Assembly (NCBI RefSeq): GCF_023065955.2
Contig: NW_026623008.1
Span: forward strand, 27,245,001 to 27,309,000
Reading direction: 5' to 3'
DNA length: 64,000 bases
DNA from: Ursus arctos
Taxonomy: Eukaryota > Chordata > Mammalia > Carnivora > Ursidae
Made by a program: the position numbers and the translations under genes. Positions 43,496 through 54,468 of the stretch are shown piece by piece; position 1 is the stretch's first letter, and the number at the start of each line of letters is the position of its first letter. The notes beneath the pieces were generated by a model that did not search any database, was not told the DNA's origin, and saw nothing but the letters and a program-made list of their open reading frames with translations.

Positions 43496-43790
43496 CGAGC
43501 GTGCACAGTGAGAGGACTGTAGCATAACTTCCAGGTTTTTGCCTGAGTAACTGGGAAGCCTGGGGGAGAAGCAGGAACAGGTTTTGTGGAGGGGGAAGGT
43601 GTGGAATCATCTCGTTGAGACGTCGAGTTTAAAATACTTGTTAGAAATGCAAATGTGGATATCGGGGAAGCAGTTGCAAAGGTGCAGCTGGCATTCAGGG
43701 GAGAGGTTGGGGCTGGAGAGGCAGATCCAGGAGTCATCCATGATCACAGAGCACCTAAATCCATGTGAGAGTTCCTTGGGAGAGAGCAGA
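43150..43790 (-). mobile_element. LINE-2 (antisense), copy 2
   Basis: 'gaaatggcctgatttatctt', 'gtgaagatcactggggcaac', 'ctgagtaactgggaagcctg', 'gagacgtcgagtttaaaata' and 'ccaggagtcatccatgatca'. It restarts the L2 order, so it is separate from the preceding copy. A TG repeat interrupts it. Confidence 0.75.
43454..43499 (+). repeat. (TG)n microsatellite
   Basis: About 21 TG/CG dinucleotides, with pure TG for the last 26 bases or so. Confidence 0.93.
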
Positions 43791-43844
43791 GCTGGAAACC
43801 CTTGCCCAGTGTTGTCGTCTCTCTTGGAGTCTAACTGCCCTGAA

Positions 43845-43935
43845 CGCAGAGACCTGTCTGCCTTGTGCGTGGCTGCGTGCCAGTGCCCAGAACAGTGCAT
43901 GGCATATAGTAGGTGCTCAATGAATGCTGAGGTTA
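43845..43935 (+). mobile_element. LINE-2 3' tip
   Basis: 'agtgcatggcatatagtagg' and 'tgctcaatgaatgctgaggt' match the sense L2 end. Confidence 0.75.
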
Positions 43936-44925
43936 AAATGAGTGGCATAGGGGTCGGTTCGTCAAGGAAGGGAGAGGTATGAGTGTGGCAAGGGCCCTCC
44001 TGTGGGCAGGAAGTTGCTAGTTCCCAGTTACTGTTCAGGAAAGGGCGATCATGAGCCGTTGCTGAGTTCTCTACCCCCTGGAATCCCCTTCCATCCCCAG
44101 GCTTCAGACCCACATCTTGACCACAGGAAGGCTGAGAGATTGCCACAAGCCTCGGCAGTTTCACTAGTTTGACAGGCTGCTGGAGAGAAGGGAGATGACG
44201 TGAGACCTCAGGTTCCATGTTGGGGGCCCCCGTGCGGGGCCCTGGAGATCACAGACATGACTTGTCTTCCACGTGCGCATAAACCCGTGGCCTAGATCTT
44301 TACCAGGGTGGAGGGCAAGTGAGAAAAACACATCTTTTTTTTTTTTTTAAATAGTTCTGCTTGTTTGGAATTTTCTCGCCGTTTCTCTGTTCCCCAGGAT
44401 TTCTAGCACTTTCTCATCCTCCCAGATGGGAATTTTTCTGGGGGTTGGAGATTCATCTAAAGCTCTTTCCTGTTCGTTGGCAGTTCCCTTGGCATTTTTG
44501 GCAGCCTTGGCAATTCAGGGCTTTGTTGGTGCCTGTAGGTCTGTGGGGCTCTCTGCCCCGGCCCCCTGCCTTCTGCACAAGACCCCTTTAAAATGGGACT
44601 TGCCTGAGAGCTGCCTCCCCAGACCCTGGCAGCCTCCTCATCCTTCTTTCCCAGAATCACTCCGGGTCCCAGTTGACTGTTAGGTTCCCATTTCCTTATT
44701 TGGAGCCGTCTTCCCCTTGGAAGAACCAGGCAGGGGCTCGCATCTCTCTATGAGGAAAATGTTTTAGGATCTGCTTTTCCTAGGGGAGGGGCATTTGTCA
44801 GACCATGTCCTGCTCTTCTCTTCTCTGACGCATAGGGGCTGGTACCACCAAGCCCCTTGGTGCCTCTCCCTTCCCTGGCAATACCTTAGTGGTGAAAGTC
44901 TGTCTAGAAAAACAGTTCCTTTTTA
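43936..44925. other. Unassigned sequence
   Basis: T-run at 44335-44348; unique after it. No exon or family recognised. Confidence 0.35.
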
Positions 44926-44929
44926 AAAA

Positions 44930-45140
44930 ATTGAACATATTAAAAATTAAGAAACTGACAATATAACATGGTGGAAGTTTAAGGTGTACGACATATTGAT
45001 TTGATAGATTTGTATCTTTTCGTCAGTTCTTTAACTGATCTGAGCCTGGATTTTTTCATTTCTACAGTGGAACTTTCATACCTGCTGGGGTTGTTTCAAG
45101 GATAAAGTAAGATCATAAATTCGAGTGCTCCTAGCAGAGT
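44930..45140. mobile_element. Antisense L1 fragment, then MIR
   Basis: 44930-45015: 'gaaactgacaatataacatg' and 'tttaaggtgtacgacatatt' match old L1 3' sequence in antisense. 45025-45140: 'ctgagcctggattttttcat' and 'ttgtttcaaggataaagtaa' suggest sense MIR. Confidence 0.5.
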
Positions 45141-46114
45141 TTTGGACAGCTGCAGGCACTGACTGGTGATCTCTTGGCTCTTCCCTTCTTTCCTCTTGTT
45201 CCCTGTTCCCTCTTCTTCTGCCGTCTGCGTAGGAAACTGTCAGGAGGAGCCACCTAAGCCCAGCCCAACATTCGAGCCTTGATGAAGAGGCTGTGTCACA
45301 GTTGGTGAACTTGTCCCAAGCTGCTGGGTGGAGGGTGGCTGCCCTTCTCTTCCCATGGATAGCCCCGGCTGGCTCGTCTCCAACCATCTGAGTTTGCCTA
45401 GACCTGAGGGGTTTCCGAGACATGGGACTTACAGCGCTAATGCCAGAAGCAGGCTCTCCCTGCACTGTCTATTCTGACCTCGTCTTGCCTGCGGTCGGCA
45501 GGGCTGGCACCATTCTACATTTCACAGTTCCAGTCTTGGCCAGGGCCACTGGTTCTTGGCCCTGCCAGCTTTGTTACTGTTTGTCTTACTCTCCCCCTAC
45601 TCAGCTCGGGGCATCCCCTCTCCACCGCCTGGGGAGTGGTTCAGAGCTGCAGGCATGGGGCCCTGCCACCATCCAGACACCAGCACTGGCTCCTTCACAC
45701 CAGCGGTCACTGACGCTCCCAATTACTTTCGGGGTCGCCGCCGAGCACCCCTGCGCCATATGCGAGTCAATTACTGTGCATCTCCCCGGGAACGCATCCT
45801 CAATCTGTCTCTGCTGTGATAATATCAAGACTCTTTCAGTGCTTTACCTGTCAGCTCTTGGCTGACCCCAAGACGCAGATCTCTGAGAAGCAGCTGTCAT
45901 TTCTGCAGCACCAGCCTGAGGCTGGGCTTCCTGTGGCATGCAGGGGCTCAGACTGTGTCTCTGAACCCTTCGTATCAGCTCTAGGAAACCAGGCCCTTAG
46001 CCCAGCAGCCTAACCTGTGTCAGCCGGTAGAACATCTCCCTGGGACAGGGCGCATGTGAGCAGAGCCCCACGCTCCCCTGGGCATGGATGACCTGTGGAC
46101 TTTGAGGCTTTTGA
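45141..46114. other. Unassigned sequence
   Basis: The + strand has 147- and 87-codon overlapping frames at 45422-45865, neither with a domain. No repeat recognised. Confidence 0.35.
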
Positions 46115-46205
46115 CTCAGAAAGATCTGGTTTTCATTCCTGAGTCCACCATTGACTCACTGTGCAACCTCAAGGCCATTAACCACCCTCTCTGATCTTGC
46201 TCCTT
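46115..46205 (+). mobile_element. MIR fragment
   Basis: 'ggttttcattcctgagtcca' and 'ctcactgtgcaacctcaagg' resemble the MIR core. Confidence 0.5.
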
Positions 46206-46817
46206 TCTTCTTAGAGTCGGGTGGTAATACTTTCCACACAGCCCACCAAAGGAAAAGCACATGCCGCCGTGCAGCTGTGGTACTGAGCAGGAATCTGGTG
46301 CGAGCTGGCCCTTTCCTTATTTTCCTTGTTGTGGGACCTTGGTTGGTCTGTCTCTTGTCTCCCTGGTGGGAGACAGTGTCAGAACTAGATGGGATATTAA
46401 TCAGCAGTGACAGTCATGATTTGACCTCTTTTTTTCACAAGCCTGGGACAAGTTAACCAGGTTTGACACAGCCTTTTACCCAGGGCTCAGTTCCACCCAG
46501 CTTCACTAGAGTGTTTGGGGTGGGGCGCAGGGACTCGCTGTCTCAGTCTCAGGAAGGGAGAGAAGTCTCTTTCACAGACTCCTCCTCCCCCCTTTGCCTG
46601 AACCACGGGGCTGGGTGTGGCCTCAGGATGCTGTCACCAGTCTCCCTGCTCTGTTGGTAAGTGAGTCCCGGGGAGAAGCCTCTAGGTTTTTTTGAGCTTC
46701 CGCTTGGTCATTGAGAAATGGGGATATTAATGTCTACGTAATAGGTTTTTGGGGGGGCTCCAATAAAATAATGGGCACAAATACCGATTGCAAAAAACAA
46801 AGTGCTGAGTGTGTGGA
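46206..46817. other. Unassigned sequence
   Basis: 46690-46800 looks like an eroded MIR tail ('gagaaatggggatattaatg'). The rest is unique. Confidence 0.35.
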
Positions 46818-46834
46818 GGTGGGAATGTGCGGTT

Positions 46835-47062
46835 TAAAAAAATTTTTTATTTACTTATTTGAGAGAGAGAGAGAGAGAGAGAGCACACGAATGGGGGAAG
46901 GGGCAGAGGGAGAGAGAGAATCCCCAAGCTGACTCCCCTCTCCCCTCTCTGTGCCCTGAGCCACAGAGCCTGACTGGAGGCTTGATCCCAGGACCCTGAG
47001 ATCATGACCTGAAATGAAATCAAGGGTCGGACAGCTAACCAACTGAGCCACCTAGGTGCCCT
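46835..47062 (-). mobile_element. SINEC (antisense)
   Basis: T-rich tail 'attttttatttacttatttg', a (GA)n run at 46861-46883, 'gaccctgagatcatgacctg', ending 'ccaactgagccacctaggtg'. Flanks GGTGGGAATGTGCGGTT (46818-) and GGTGGGAATGCGGTT (47063-47077) are the duplication with a 2-base indel. Confidence 0.95.
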
Positions 47063-47077
47063 GGTGGGAATGCGGTT

Positions 47078-47314
47078 ATTATGTGACTTTTAGGGAAGAG
47101 CCAGCTCAGTGTCCTTCTTCTTAAAGCCACTTTGGGGGCATGGGGTGGACACAGGAGGGTAAAGTTTGATGGTAGATGGCAGGGGGTAGGATGAGGGGGG
47201 TACCAGCGAGGGCCCTAGGAAGAGGAGCAGAGCCGGAGCTGTAGACAAAAGGCCCACTGACCAATCATCTGCGCTCAGCTTGCTTCTCCGGGCCTCACCC
47301 ACTCTGCCTGGCTG
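47078..47314. other. Unassigned sequence
   Basis: No family or exon recognised. Confidence 0.35.
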
Positions 47315-47530
47315 CATTGATTCACTTGAAAGTTTTTAATGGGTTATAATTGGAAAAGGCCTGGGTGAGATTTGCATATTGATTTGACATTTAAGTATAT
47401 GATTAAATAAAAGCTGACTGAGGTCATCACTTGACTAAATTGGCTTAATGAGTGTTGATTACCCTGTGCATGTTAATTTCATTTGCCCTGATTACTCCAT
47501 CCATCTTTCCGAGCGATCTGTTAGCACCTT
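47315..47530. promoter_or_regulatory. Candidate conserved non-coding element F
   Basis: AT-rich, repeat-free island dense in homeodomain cores: 'tttttaatgggttataattg', 'catttaagtatatgattaaa', 'aaattggcttaatgagtgtt', 'gattaccctgtgcatgttaa', 'gccctgattactcc'. No open frame of note. It looks like a developmental enhancer; conservation untested. Confidence 0.55.
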
Positions 47531-47999
47531 CCACTGAATTGTACTTGATGGGACGAGGGGCAGGACAGGGGTCAGTGGGGGTGGTCCCTGGTCTGTCCTC
47601 CTGTCCATGTGGCTAAACCCGGAGTCCCAGAGGTTCAACCTCCCTTATCCTGTCCTCTGTCTTCCACCCTCTTCCTCCTAATCACAGAATCTGATCACCA
47701 GCTCTTTCTAAGCAGGAGTGTGGCCACTCTACTGCCGGAGAAATCAGAGCTGTGATAGGAAGAGGAGTGGAGGTGAGCTGTGAGACACGACGTGTCCCCT
47801 CTTCCCCCGCCACACCCTCCCCTCCCAACACACATAAGGATGCATCTTCCTTGTGTGACATCAGGGGCCACAAGGACTAGACTGCTGCTCCCTCTTCCAC
47901 AGGTGGACAGCATTTCTGAAGACGGGGATCCCCACAGCTGGCTTCCATGTCTTCTGTTTGCCTCTCCAGACCCACTCTCTGCCCCGCTCCACACTGCTG
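47531..47999. other. Unassigned sequence
   Basis: No family or exon recognised. Confidence 0.35.
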
Positions 48000-48408
48000 A
48001 CCCCTGTGGACCTATGAATGGACTCCTTTGCCCCCTGACTTCCTGTTGGGTTCAGTCAGTGGGGACTCCCAGCAGGAAATTGGAGGGGAGGGAGGGGAGG
48101 GAGGTTGGGGTATTTCTTTCCTGGCTCATCCACACTGGCTGAGCAAAGGGCTCGGTGTCCATCAGTCAGCCCTTCAAGGCTCTCCCTCTGGGTGCTGTTG
48201 TCATCCCTCTCCTTGCCCCCCCGCAGCACTAGAGTTGTAACAGAGAGACCGTTTCCCTGCAAATGAGCCAGAAGGAGGGAACTGCCCTACCCTTGAGGTT
48301 CCCCTATGCCCTGCCTGCACCTTTGTAAAAGACCCTTCATAAACTATCTTTAAATTACCCAATTTGAGTGTGCCATCTGTTGCCTGCTGAGACCCTAACG
48401 GATACAGC
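48000..48408 (+). mobile_element. Possible ancient LTR-like repeat
   Basis: The 3' part 'ttacccaatttgagtgtgcc', 'atctgttgcctgctgagacc' and 'ctaacggata' is a common LTR-type ending, also hinted at 18663. The 5' boundary is a guess. Confidence 0.5.
48082..48110 (+). other. G-quadruplex-forming motif
   Basis: Five G runs with one- or few-base loops: GGGGAGGGAGGGGAGGG at 48085-48101, then AGGTTGGGG. Fits the canonical G4 pattern. Confidence 0.8.
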
Positions 48409-48929
48409 AGGCAACATATTTTCCCACTCGAAAATCAGGACACGTGGTTGACAAGTCCAAGTGTGACTCAGGACCCGGGACTCAACCCACATCAATCCAG
48501 CAGCATCGCTCTGCCTCGTGTGCTGGGTCCTGAGCACGGGTGGGGGGCTCGCCCATGCAGAATCCACCGTCACCATCCTGCCTCCTCCCGCTGCCCCTTC
48601 TCTTCGCTGGCAATGCCAACAACTCTGGCCTTCCTGGAGTCACATCCCCCTTGCTCTCAGCAGACATGCTCACCTCTGGCTTATTAGAAAAAGAGGCCAA
48701 TATTCTGTAAGGCTTCTTGATGCCCTTTCTCACTGGGCACAATTCATCTTTGGGGGATCACATTTTCTGAATCCTGTCCAAGATATATATCCTCACTTCT
48801 GCCTGGTATCCTCTCCCCCATGCACTTTCCCCAGGGACCCCACTGTCATACCATTCCCTCTATTGTCTCTTCCCTGAGACATGTACAGATTTCTCCCTCC
48901 TCCCCGGTCCTCTTCTCCTTCATAGGCGA
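48409..48929. other. Unassigned sequence
   Basis: Pyrimidine-rich. No exon or family recognised. Confidence 0.35.
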
Positions 48930-49905
48930 ACCTCCTGACTGAGCGTGTGCACTCACTCGCTTTGCTCCTTCAGCCCCTCTGTCCCCACTCCGTATGAGGC
49001 TGCTCGTGCCATCTTACCACTGACCTCCGAGGTGACAGCGTCAAGGGAGGGATTCATCTCAGATTCTGTTCCCCAGGCAGAGGGTCACCAAGAGCAAACC
49101 CCCTTTCTCCTGCCCTGGGCCAGCATGCAGACGATCACCCCCAAGTGCCCAGCATAAGGGGCTTTGGACTTTGGAAGCCGGGAAGATAGGCTGAGATGTG
49201 ATGTTGTCCTTACTCACCTGCCTGGGTCAGTCCAAATCAACTGGCCAGTCAGCAGACCTCTCCACCTGGAGCCCACCTTCACCCCACCAGGCTTCCGGGC
49301 ATGGTGCCCCCAGCCCCTCTCTGTTACGCAGACTTCCTTCCCACATTCTCCCTCCAGTGTCTAACAGGCCACGCATTCCATTGAATCAGTTCCTCCCTCT
49401 CCATCCCAGACAACACGCCTAGTTCTGGCCTCATCGTCTCTTACCTGGCCTGTTACCACAGACCTTCATGATGCTCCTTGCCTGCCAATGCTCGGTCCAA
49501 TCCGTCGTCTGCTCACGGCAGTCAGAGAGATTGTCCTGAAGCCCAGCTCCGATCCTGTTATTACCACTCTGCTTGAAGCCCCTTGGTGGGTCTCCATCAC
49601 CTACCAGTGTGATGCTAGGTTTTTAGCATGATGGAGTGTGGTTCCAGGGAACTCCTATTCATCCTTCAAGGCCCATTCAGTGGTCTTCTCCTCAGTGAAG
49701 TTGTCTTGACCCCCCATACCCTGCAGAGTCCCCACCTCCTCTGAGCCCTGCACCACCTAGTTCTTATCTCTGCCAGAGTACACAGGACAAGGTATCATAA
49801 TCTGTTTCTACATCAACTTCTTCCGTTGTCTGGGAGCCTGAAATCCTGTCTAATGTGTCTTTGCAGCCTAAGGGCCCAGGACAAGACCTGGCAGAGGGAG
49901 TCATC
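48930..49905 (+). mobile_element. LINE-2, about 1 kb
   Basis: Diverged 5' part. From 49430: 'ctggcctcatcgtctcttac', 'agcccagctccgatcctgtt', 'attcatccttcaaggcccat' and 'cctcagtgaagttgtcttga', ending near 'ggacaagacctggcagaggg'. Confidence 0.6.
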
Positions 49906-49909
49906 TGTT

Positions 49910-50290
49910 CATTTAAAATATATGTATTTGGGATTCCTATATAAATCGTGGTTCTAGGGGTGCCTGGGTGGCTCAGTCGGTTAAGCATCTGCCTTTGGCT
50001 CAGGTCATGATCCTGGGGTCCTGGGATTGAATCCTGCATCGGGCTCCCTGCTCAGTGGGGAGCCTACTTCTTCCTCTCCCTCTGCCTCTGGTTTCTGCTC
50101 TCTCTCTCTCACTCTCTATCTCAAATAAATAAATAAAATGTTTAAAAAAATCGTTGTTCTAGGAAAAGGCACTGGGGTACGGCAGTGAACAAAACCAGAC
50201 AAAAATCCCTGCCCTCCTGAGCTTATGTCCCAGCATGGGGTGGAAGGAGGCAGAAAATGAACAAACAAGATGATTTTAAAGAGAGGCCAA
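49910..50290 (-). mobile_element. LINE-2 3' end (antisense), split by a SINEC
   Basis: 'gttcatttaaaatatatgta' before the SINEC, then 'ggcactggggtacggcagtg', 'aacaaaaccagacaaaaatc' and 'cctgccctcctgagcttatg' after it. It meets the sense L2 3' end to 3' end. Confidence 0.75.
49959..50147 (+). mobile_element. SINEC inside the antisense L2
   Basis: Head '(gg)ggtgcctgggtggctcag', 'ctgcctttggctcaggtcat', 'gattgaatcctgcatcgggc' and 'aaataaataaataaaatg' tail. Duplications AAATCGTGGTTCTAGG (49943-49958) and AAATCGTTGTTCTAGG (50148-50162) differ at one base. Confidence 0.97.
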
Positions 50291-50525
50291 GTGCCACTCA
50301 ACTCTCTCTAGGTCACAGCAAACGAGCAGAGAAAGTAGAACTGAACTCAATTCTTCGGTTCAAGTCTATTGCTCATTCCCCTCCCCCCAGGAGGTTGTAG
50401 ACCCCGTTGCACACTTCTCTGGAGGATGCGACCTTGGGGCACCTCCCCTGGCCCCTGTCTGTCCATCAGTCAAGGAGGGGGAGTCATGCTTGCCTGCTTC
50501 CCTTGGAGGCTGGAGTTGGTGGGTA
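50291..50525. other. Unassigned sequence
   Basis: No family or exon recognised. Confidence 0.35.
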
Positions 50526-50965
50526 TATCAGTGTCCTAGGGCCATCATAACCAATGGCCACAAAGGCAGTGTCTTCAAGAAACAAACATTTATTCTCTCA
50601 CAGTTCTAGAGGCTAGATGTTTGAAATCAAATTGTCAGCAGGGCCACGCTCCCTCTGAAGGCTGTAAGAAAGAATCCTCCCTTGCCTCTGTCCTAGTTTC
50701 TGGTCACCTCTGGCAATCCTTGGCGTTCCTTGGCTCATGGCTGTGTCACTCCAATCTCTGTGTCAGTGGTCACATGGCCTTCTCCCTATGTGTCTCTTCC
50801 CCTCCTATAAGGACACCAGTTATAGTGGATGAAGGGCCCACCCTACTCCAGTATGACCCCATCTTACATCTGCAAAGACCTATTTTCAAATAAAGTCATA
50901 TTCACAGGTACCTGGGGTTAGGACTCCAACGTATCTTTGGGGAACACAAGTCAACCCACTCTAGT
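50526..50965 (-). mobile_element. MLT1-like LTR (ERVL-MaLR), antisense
   Basis: 'atcagtgtcctagggccatc', 'acatttattctctcacagtt', 'ctataaggacaccagttata', 'gatgaagggcccaccctact' and 'ctggggttaggactccaacg' are MLT1 in reverse. Near-complete solo LTR. Confidence 0.87.
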
Positions 50966-51239
50966 TGCTGTGAGGAGAAGAGAGAACAGACAGGAGAGCT
51001 TAGAACTGCAGACAGGAACATTAGACCCATCTGGGACTAGGGCCCCTGAACCTGGGGGAGGGGTCACAGAGCCCCCAGCTTGGAGCCTGGGGAGGGAATC
51101 ACAGGGCTTCCAGCTCAACCCCACCTAGTTGGGCTGTAGGTGGGGTGACTCAGAGATGGGGCTGTCAAGCTCCAGGGTGTCCTAGAAACGCAATCCTGTG
51201 CTTCTGGCATATTTCCTTCACCTTATGGGGCCGAGAAAT
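50966..51239. other. Unassigned sequence
   Basis: No family or exon recognised. Confidence 0.35.
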
Positions 51240-51560
51240 ACAACATTTTTGGAAACTTGGAAAGCTTAGGTTAAAAAAAAAAACCCAAAACCTTTTATTT
51301 TTCTTTCTGGGAAAAATAGAAATTTGGGGAAAATTGGAAACATACGCAATACTTATTTTTGTAGTACCCTTTTCATATCTAAAGTCACTCTCCTACTCTA
51401 GGAGCGCACAGCAAACCTTACGTAATTTGGTTTGCTCAATCGAATTATCATGTTTGGCAAATTCAATCAAAAACTATAGCTTGCTCAGACAGTAATGACA
51501 AATTTGCTAATTGAGTGGAGTTTTCCATGTTTTAGACTCTGTGACAAATGGAACTTTGTG
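51240..51560. promoter_or_regulatory. AT-rich unassigned block (possible CNE or old transposon)
   Basis: Abrupt AT-rich texture: 'caacatttttggaaacttgg', 'agaaatttggggaaaattgg', 'cgtaatttggtttgctcaat', 'aatttgctaattgagtggag'. No family recognised; both explanations stay open. Confidence 0.3.
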
Positions 51561-51640
51561 CAGTTGAGCTCCAAGCATGAGCTCCTTGGAGGTGAGCAGA
51601 AAAAACAGCAGTGCGATGAGAAGGGCTAACATGTGGAAAG

Positions 51641-51678
51641 ACACACACACACACACACACGCACGCACACACACACAC
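51641..51678 (+). repeat. (AC)n microsatellite
   Basis: About 19 AC units with two GC interruptions. Confidence 0.95.
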
Positions 51679-51719
51679 CCCTATATTGTCTATAACAAAA
51701 ATGTTATGTACAATATAAT

Positions 51720-51915
51720 GTTCATGATAACATTAAATAACAGCAACTATGATTGATTAAGCCCTTGCTACCTGGTCTCATCTCACTTAATCCTAACGCT
51801 CTCGCCACTTTATGGATGAGAAAACAGGTGCAGAGAGGTTAAGCCAGTTGCACAAGGCTCTACAGCCAGAACTGGTTGTGGCTTCTGATGTATTAGGAGC
51901 CGAACCTCAGTTCAC
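51720..51915 (-). mobile_element. MIR SINE (antisense)
   Basis: 'catctcacttaatcctaacg', 'ttatggatgagaaaacaggt', 'gcagagaggttaagccagtt' and 'ctctacagccagaactggtt'. Confidence 0.85.
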
Positions 51916-53114
51916 ACAACAACAAAGACCTCCTGTCATGGCATCATAAAGCTCTCAGCATATAGGAGCCCTAAAGCCATAGAAATTTCTGTTTCTTGGA
52001 TTTGGTGTCGTCTCCTGGGTGAGGCAGAGATGGCTGCCTTCCACATCAGGAAGTAATCTGAGACCATGAGGGTACCTCGAGACGCTACGGGAACTAGGGC
52101 GGGGGCAAAGCAAGGATCTGGGGCTCTAAGGGTCAGTTTGAGGATGTCAGACGAAGGAAGCCAGGTGTCAGGGGATGGGCGGGGCCCAGAGGGCAGGTAA
52201 TGGTGGGGAAGGCAGCTGGAAGGGAGCGACACAGGAGGTGCTGGTGTCACTGGGCCGGGGGCTGCCCGGGCTGGCCTACTCAAGGCCAAAGATGATGCTG
52301 GAAACTGTACCAGAGGGGAGCAGGGAAGAAGCTCTTCTTGGAAGAGCACTCCAAGCTTCAGAGATGCCCTGGCTCTCCGCAGAGATACGGCGGCACAGGA
52401 GAAGGTGGGGGGTGGGGTCCCAAGGAAGCCAGACAGAAACCTGGAAAGGGAGCTAAAGCAATACAGACCCACACCCCGAGCACGCCTTGGGCCCCTGGAC
52501 ACCTGTCCAAGTCAGTCTCATCTCTGACCCGTCTCTGTCAGTGCTTTCTGCTTCCGTGCTTTTATTATTTTATTTTGTAGCATCTCCAGTGGCTTCTGAG
52601 CAGGGCGGGTCCCCTGATCCCTGCCTCCGCTTCATGTGGTTTTTCTGCCCTCCCAACCTGGCAGTGACAGGCAGAGCTGACTTTCTCCTGGGCCACCTGC
52701 ACCTGTCCGGCCCCATGACTCCCCTTCCATGTCCCCTGTGCCCTCCACCGCCCACTCTCTGGGTCCCAGGCGGCCCTACCTCCAGGAGGAGGGAGCTGGT
52801 TTCCTGGGCAACTGGGGGGAATGAGGGAGAGGGGAGGAGGCTGGTATTCCTGCTGGGGAGGGCTTAGAGGAAGCATATGCCATCCCGGCTGCCCTGTGAA
52901 TTATTCAGCGGCCGTGAGAACTGACTCACTCCCAGTCTGCCGTCTTCTCCTGAAACCTGCCTGCTGTCTCCTTCTCAGCAAGCCCTTTCTGCCTCTGTCT
53001 TGGGGGCTTAAACCCCTGTCTGGGGCCTCTATCCTCAGAATGTTCCTCTCCGGGTATCTTTAAATCTCCCACCTGTATTTATTTTTACTTATTCTTTGGC
53101 TCTCCCCTACGAGC
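51916..53114. other. Unassigned sequence
   Basis: Overlapping frames on both strands (188 codons minus at 51936-52502; 126 codons plus at 52487-52867) without domains. No repeat recognised. Confidence 0.4.
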
Positions 53115-53270
53115 CACTGTTGGGCTGTTTTCCTCTATACCAACCACCTTGCTCAGTGCACAGATGTGGAAACTGTACCCATTCGGGTAGGTGAAATAAT
53201 GTGTCCAAGATGATCCAGTGATGAAGCAACAGAGTCTGAATTAAACTTGGGTCTGACTCCAGAGCCTGTG
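53115..53270 (-). mobile_element. MIR SINE (antisense)
   Basis: 'cagatgtggaaactgtaccc', 'gtgtccaagatgatccagtg', 'gtctgaattaaacttgggtc' and 'tgactccagagcctgtgtcc'. Confidence 0.8.
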
Positions 53271-54240
53271 TCCTTGGGTCTTGAAATGGTTCTTGGAGCA
53301 ATGGAGAAGATTCTCTATAGAGTCTGTCCTGGGGCCCCCTTGGGAGCTGGCAAGAGGGTGTTGATGGGGCAGGCAAGGCTGGTGCAGGATTTGTCCTTGT
53401 TGGCTGTGGGTTTGGATTTAGAGCTGCCCACCCATCTGCAGGCACCTGGTCAGGGCTGTAGCCAGTGAAGCGGCCCTTTGACCTCTGGCCTACTGCAGGT
53501 TTGGCCAGAGGGAAGGTTCCTTGGAGGTCCTCTAGTCTGGCCACCTCCCCCTTCAGGGGAGCAGAGACAGGCCCAGGGCCAGGCCTGGATGCCTCACTGG
53601 GAGCCTGCAGGCCTCTCTCCCCCGTGCTCCAGCAGTTCTGAGAAGAGGAAGCCCTGCTCTGGGTGGGGTCCCCGTACTGGCATAGAGGCTGCGCAAGGAG
53701 GGAACAGAGAGGCTTAGTGGGCCCCAGGGGAGACCTGGGGAAAGGGTCAAAGGAGCTGGGACCCAAGATGGCAGCCGCTGTGGAGGCCCAAGAGTGGGCC
53801 TCTGGTCAGGCCCTGAGAAGCACCCTGGGGAACCGGGAGAGGTGCTTCAGAATCCGGGTGTGAACCTGAGTGGCCCCCGTGAGGGGTCCAAGGGCTGTGG
53901 CCACTCAGTGGCCGGGGTTCTGAGGTGCAGGCAGACATGTTGTGCTCAGAGGCCAGGAAGGGGCTGCCCGCTCCCTGGCTCTCTCAGGGACTCAAACTCA
54001 TGTGGCAATTTTGGATCGAGTTGGTGGGGCCTCCTGGAACCAGGGAAACCTCCCTGAGAGGTTATGTGCTGGAATCTCTGGTAGGACAAGCCTCCCCTGC
54101 TCCAAGAGCCTGATATGGTCACCGCGTATCACCTCATCTCCCATGATGTTCCCAGGTGGCTTGGGACCCATCCAAAGTTGTCCGTGGTGATGTTTCTCTG
54201 CTTTAGACCTAGTTCAGGGATCAAGTGAAGAGGGGTCACC
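53271..54240. other. Unassigned GC-rich sequence
   Basis: The minus strand has a 219-codon frame at 53107-53766 whose start lies in unique DNA and whose end enters the MIR; no domain, so not called. Confidence 0.4.
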
Positions 54241-54256
54241 TTCATTGGAATTTTAT

Positions 54257-54452
54257 TTTATTTATTCATTTTTTAAAAGATTTTATTTATTTATTTGAGA
54301 GAGAGAGAGAGGGAGAGCACAGAGGGAGAGGGAGAGGAAGGAGCAGACTCCCCACTGAGCAGAGAGCCTGATGCGGGGCTCCATCCCAGAACCCTGGGAG
54401 CATGACCAGAGCCGAAGGCAGACGCTTAACCAACTAAACCACCCAGGTGTCC
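54257..54452 (-). mobile_element. SINEC (antisense)
   Basis: 'aaagattttatttatttatt', (GA)n body, 'cccactgagcagagagcctg', ending 'aaaccacccaggtgtcc'. Diverged flanking duplication, about 54241-54256 and 54453-54468. Confidence 0.94.
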
Positions 54453-54468
54453 TTTATTGAAAATTTTA

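Noticed and set aside
53107..53766. 219-codon open frame on the minus strand
   Set aside because: Ends in an antisense MIR and has proline/serine-rich unique sequence with no recognised family.
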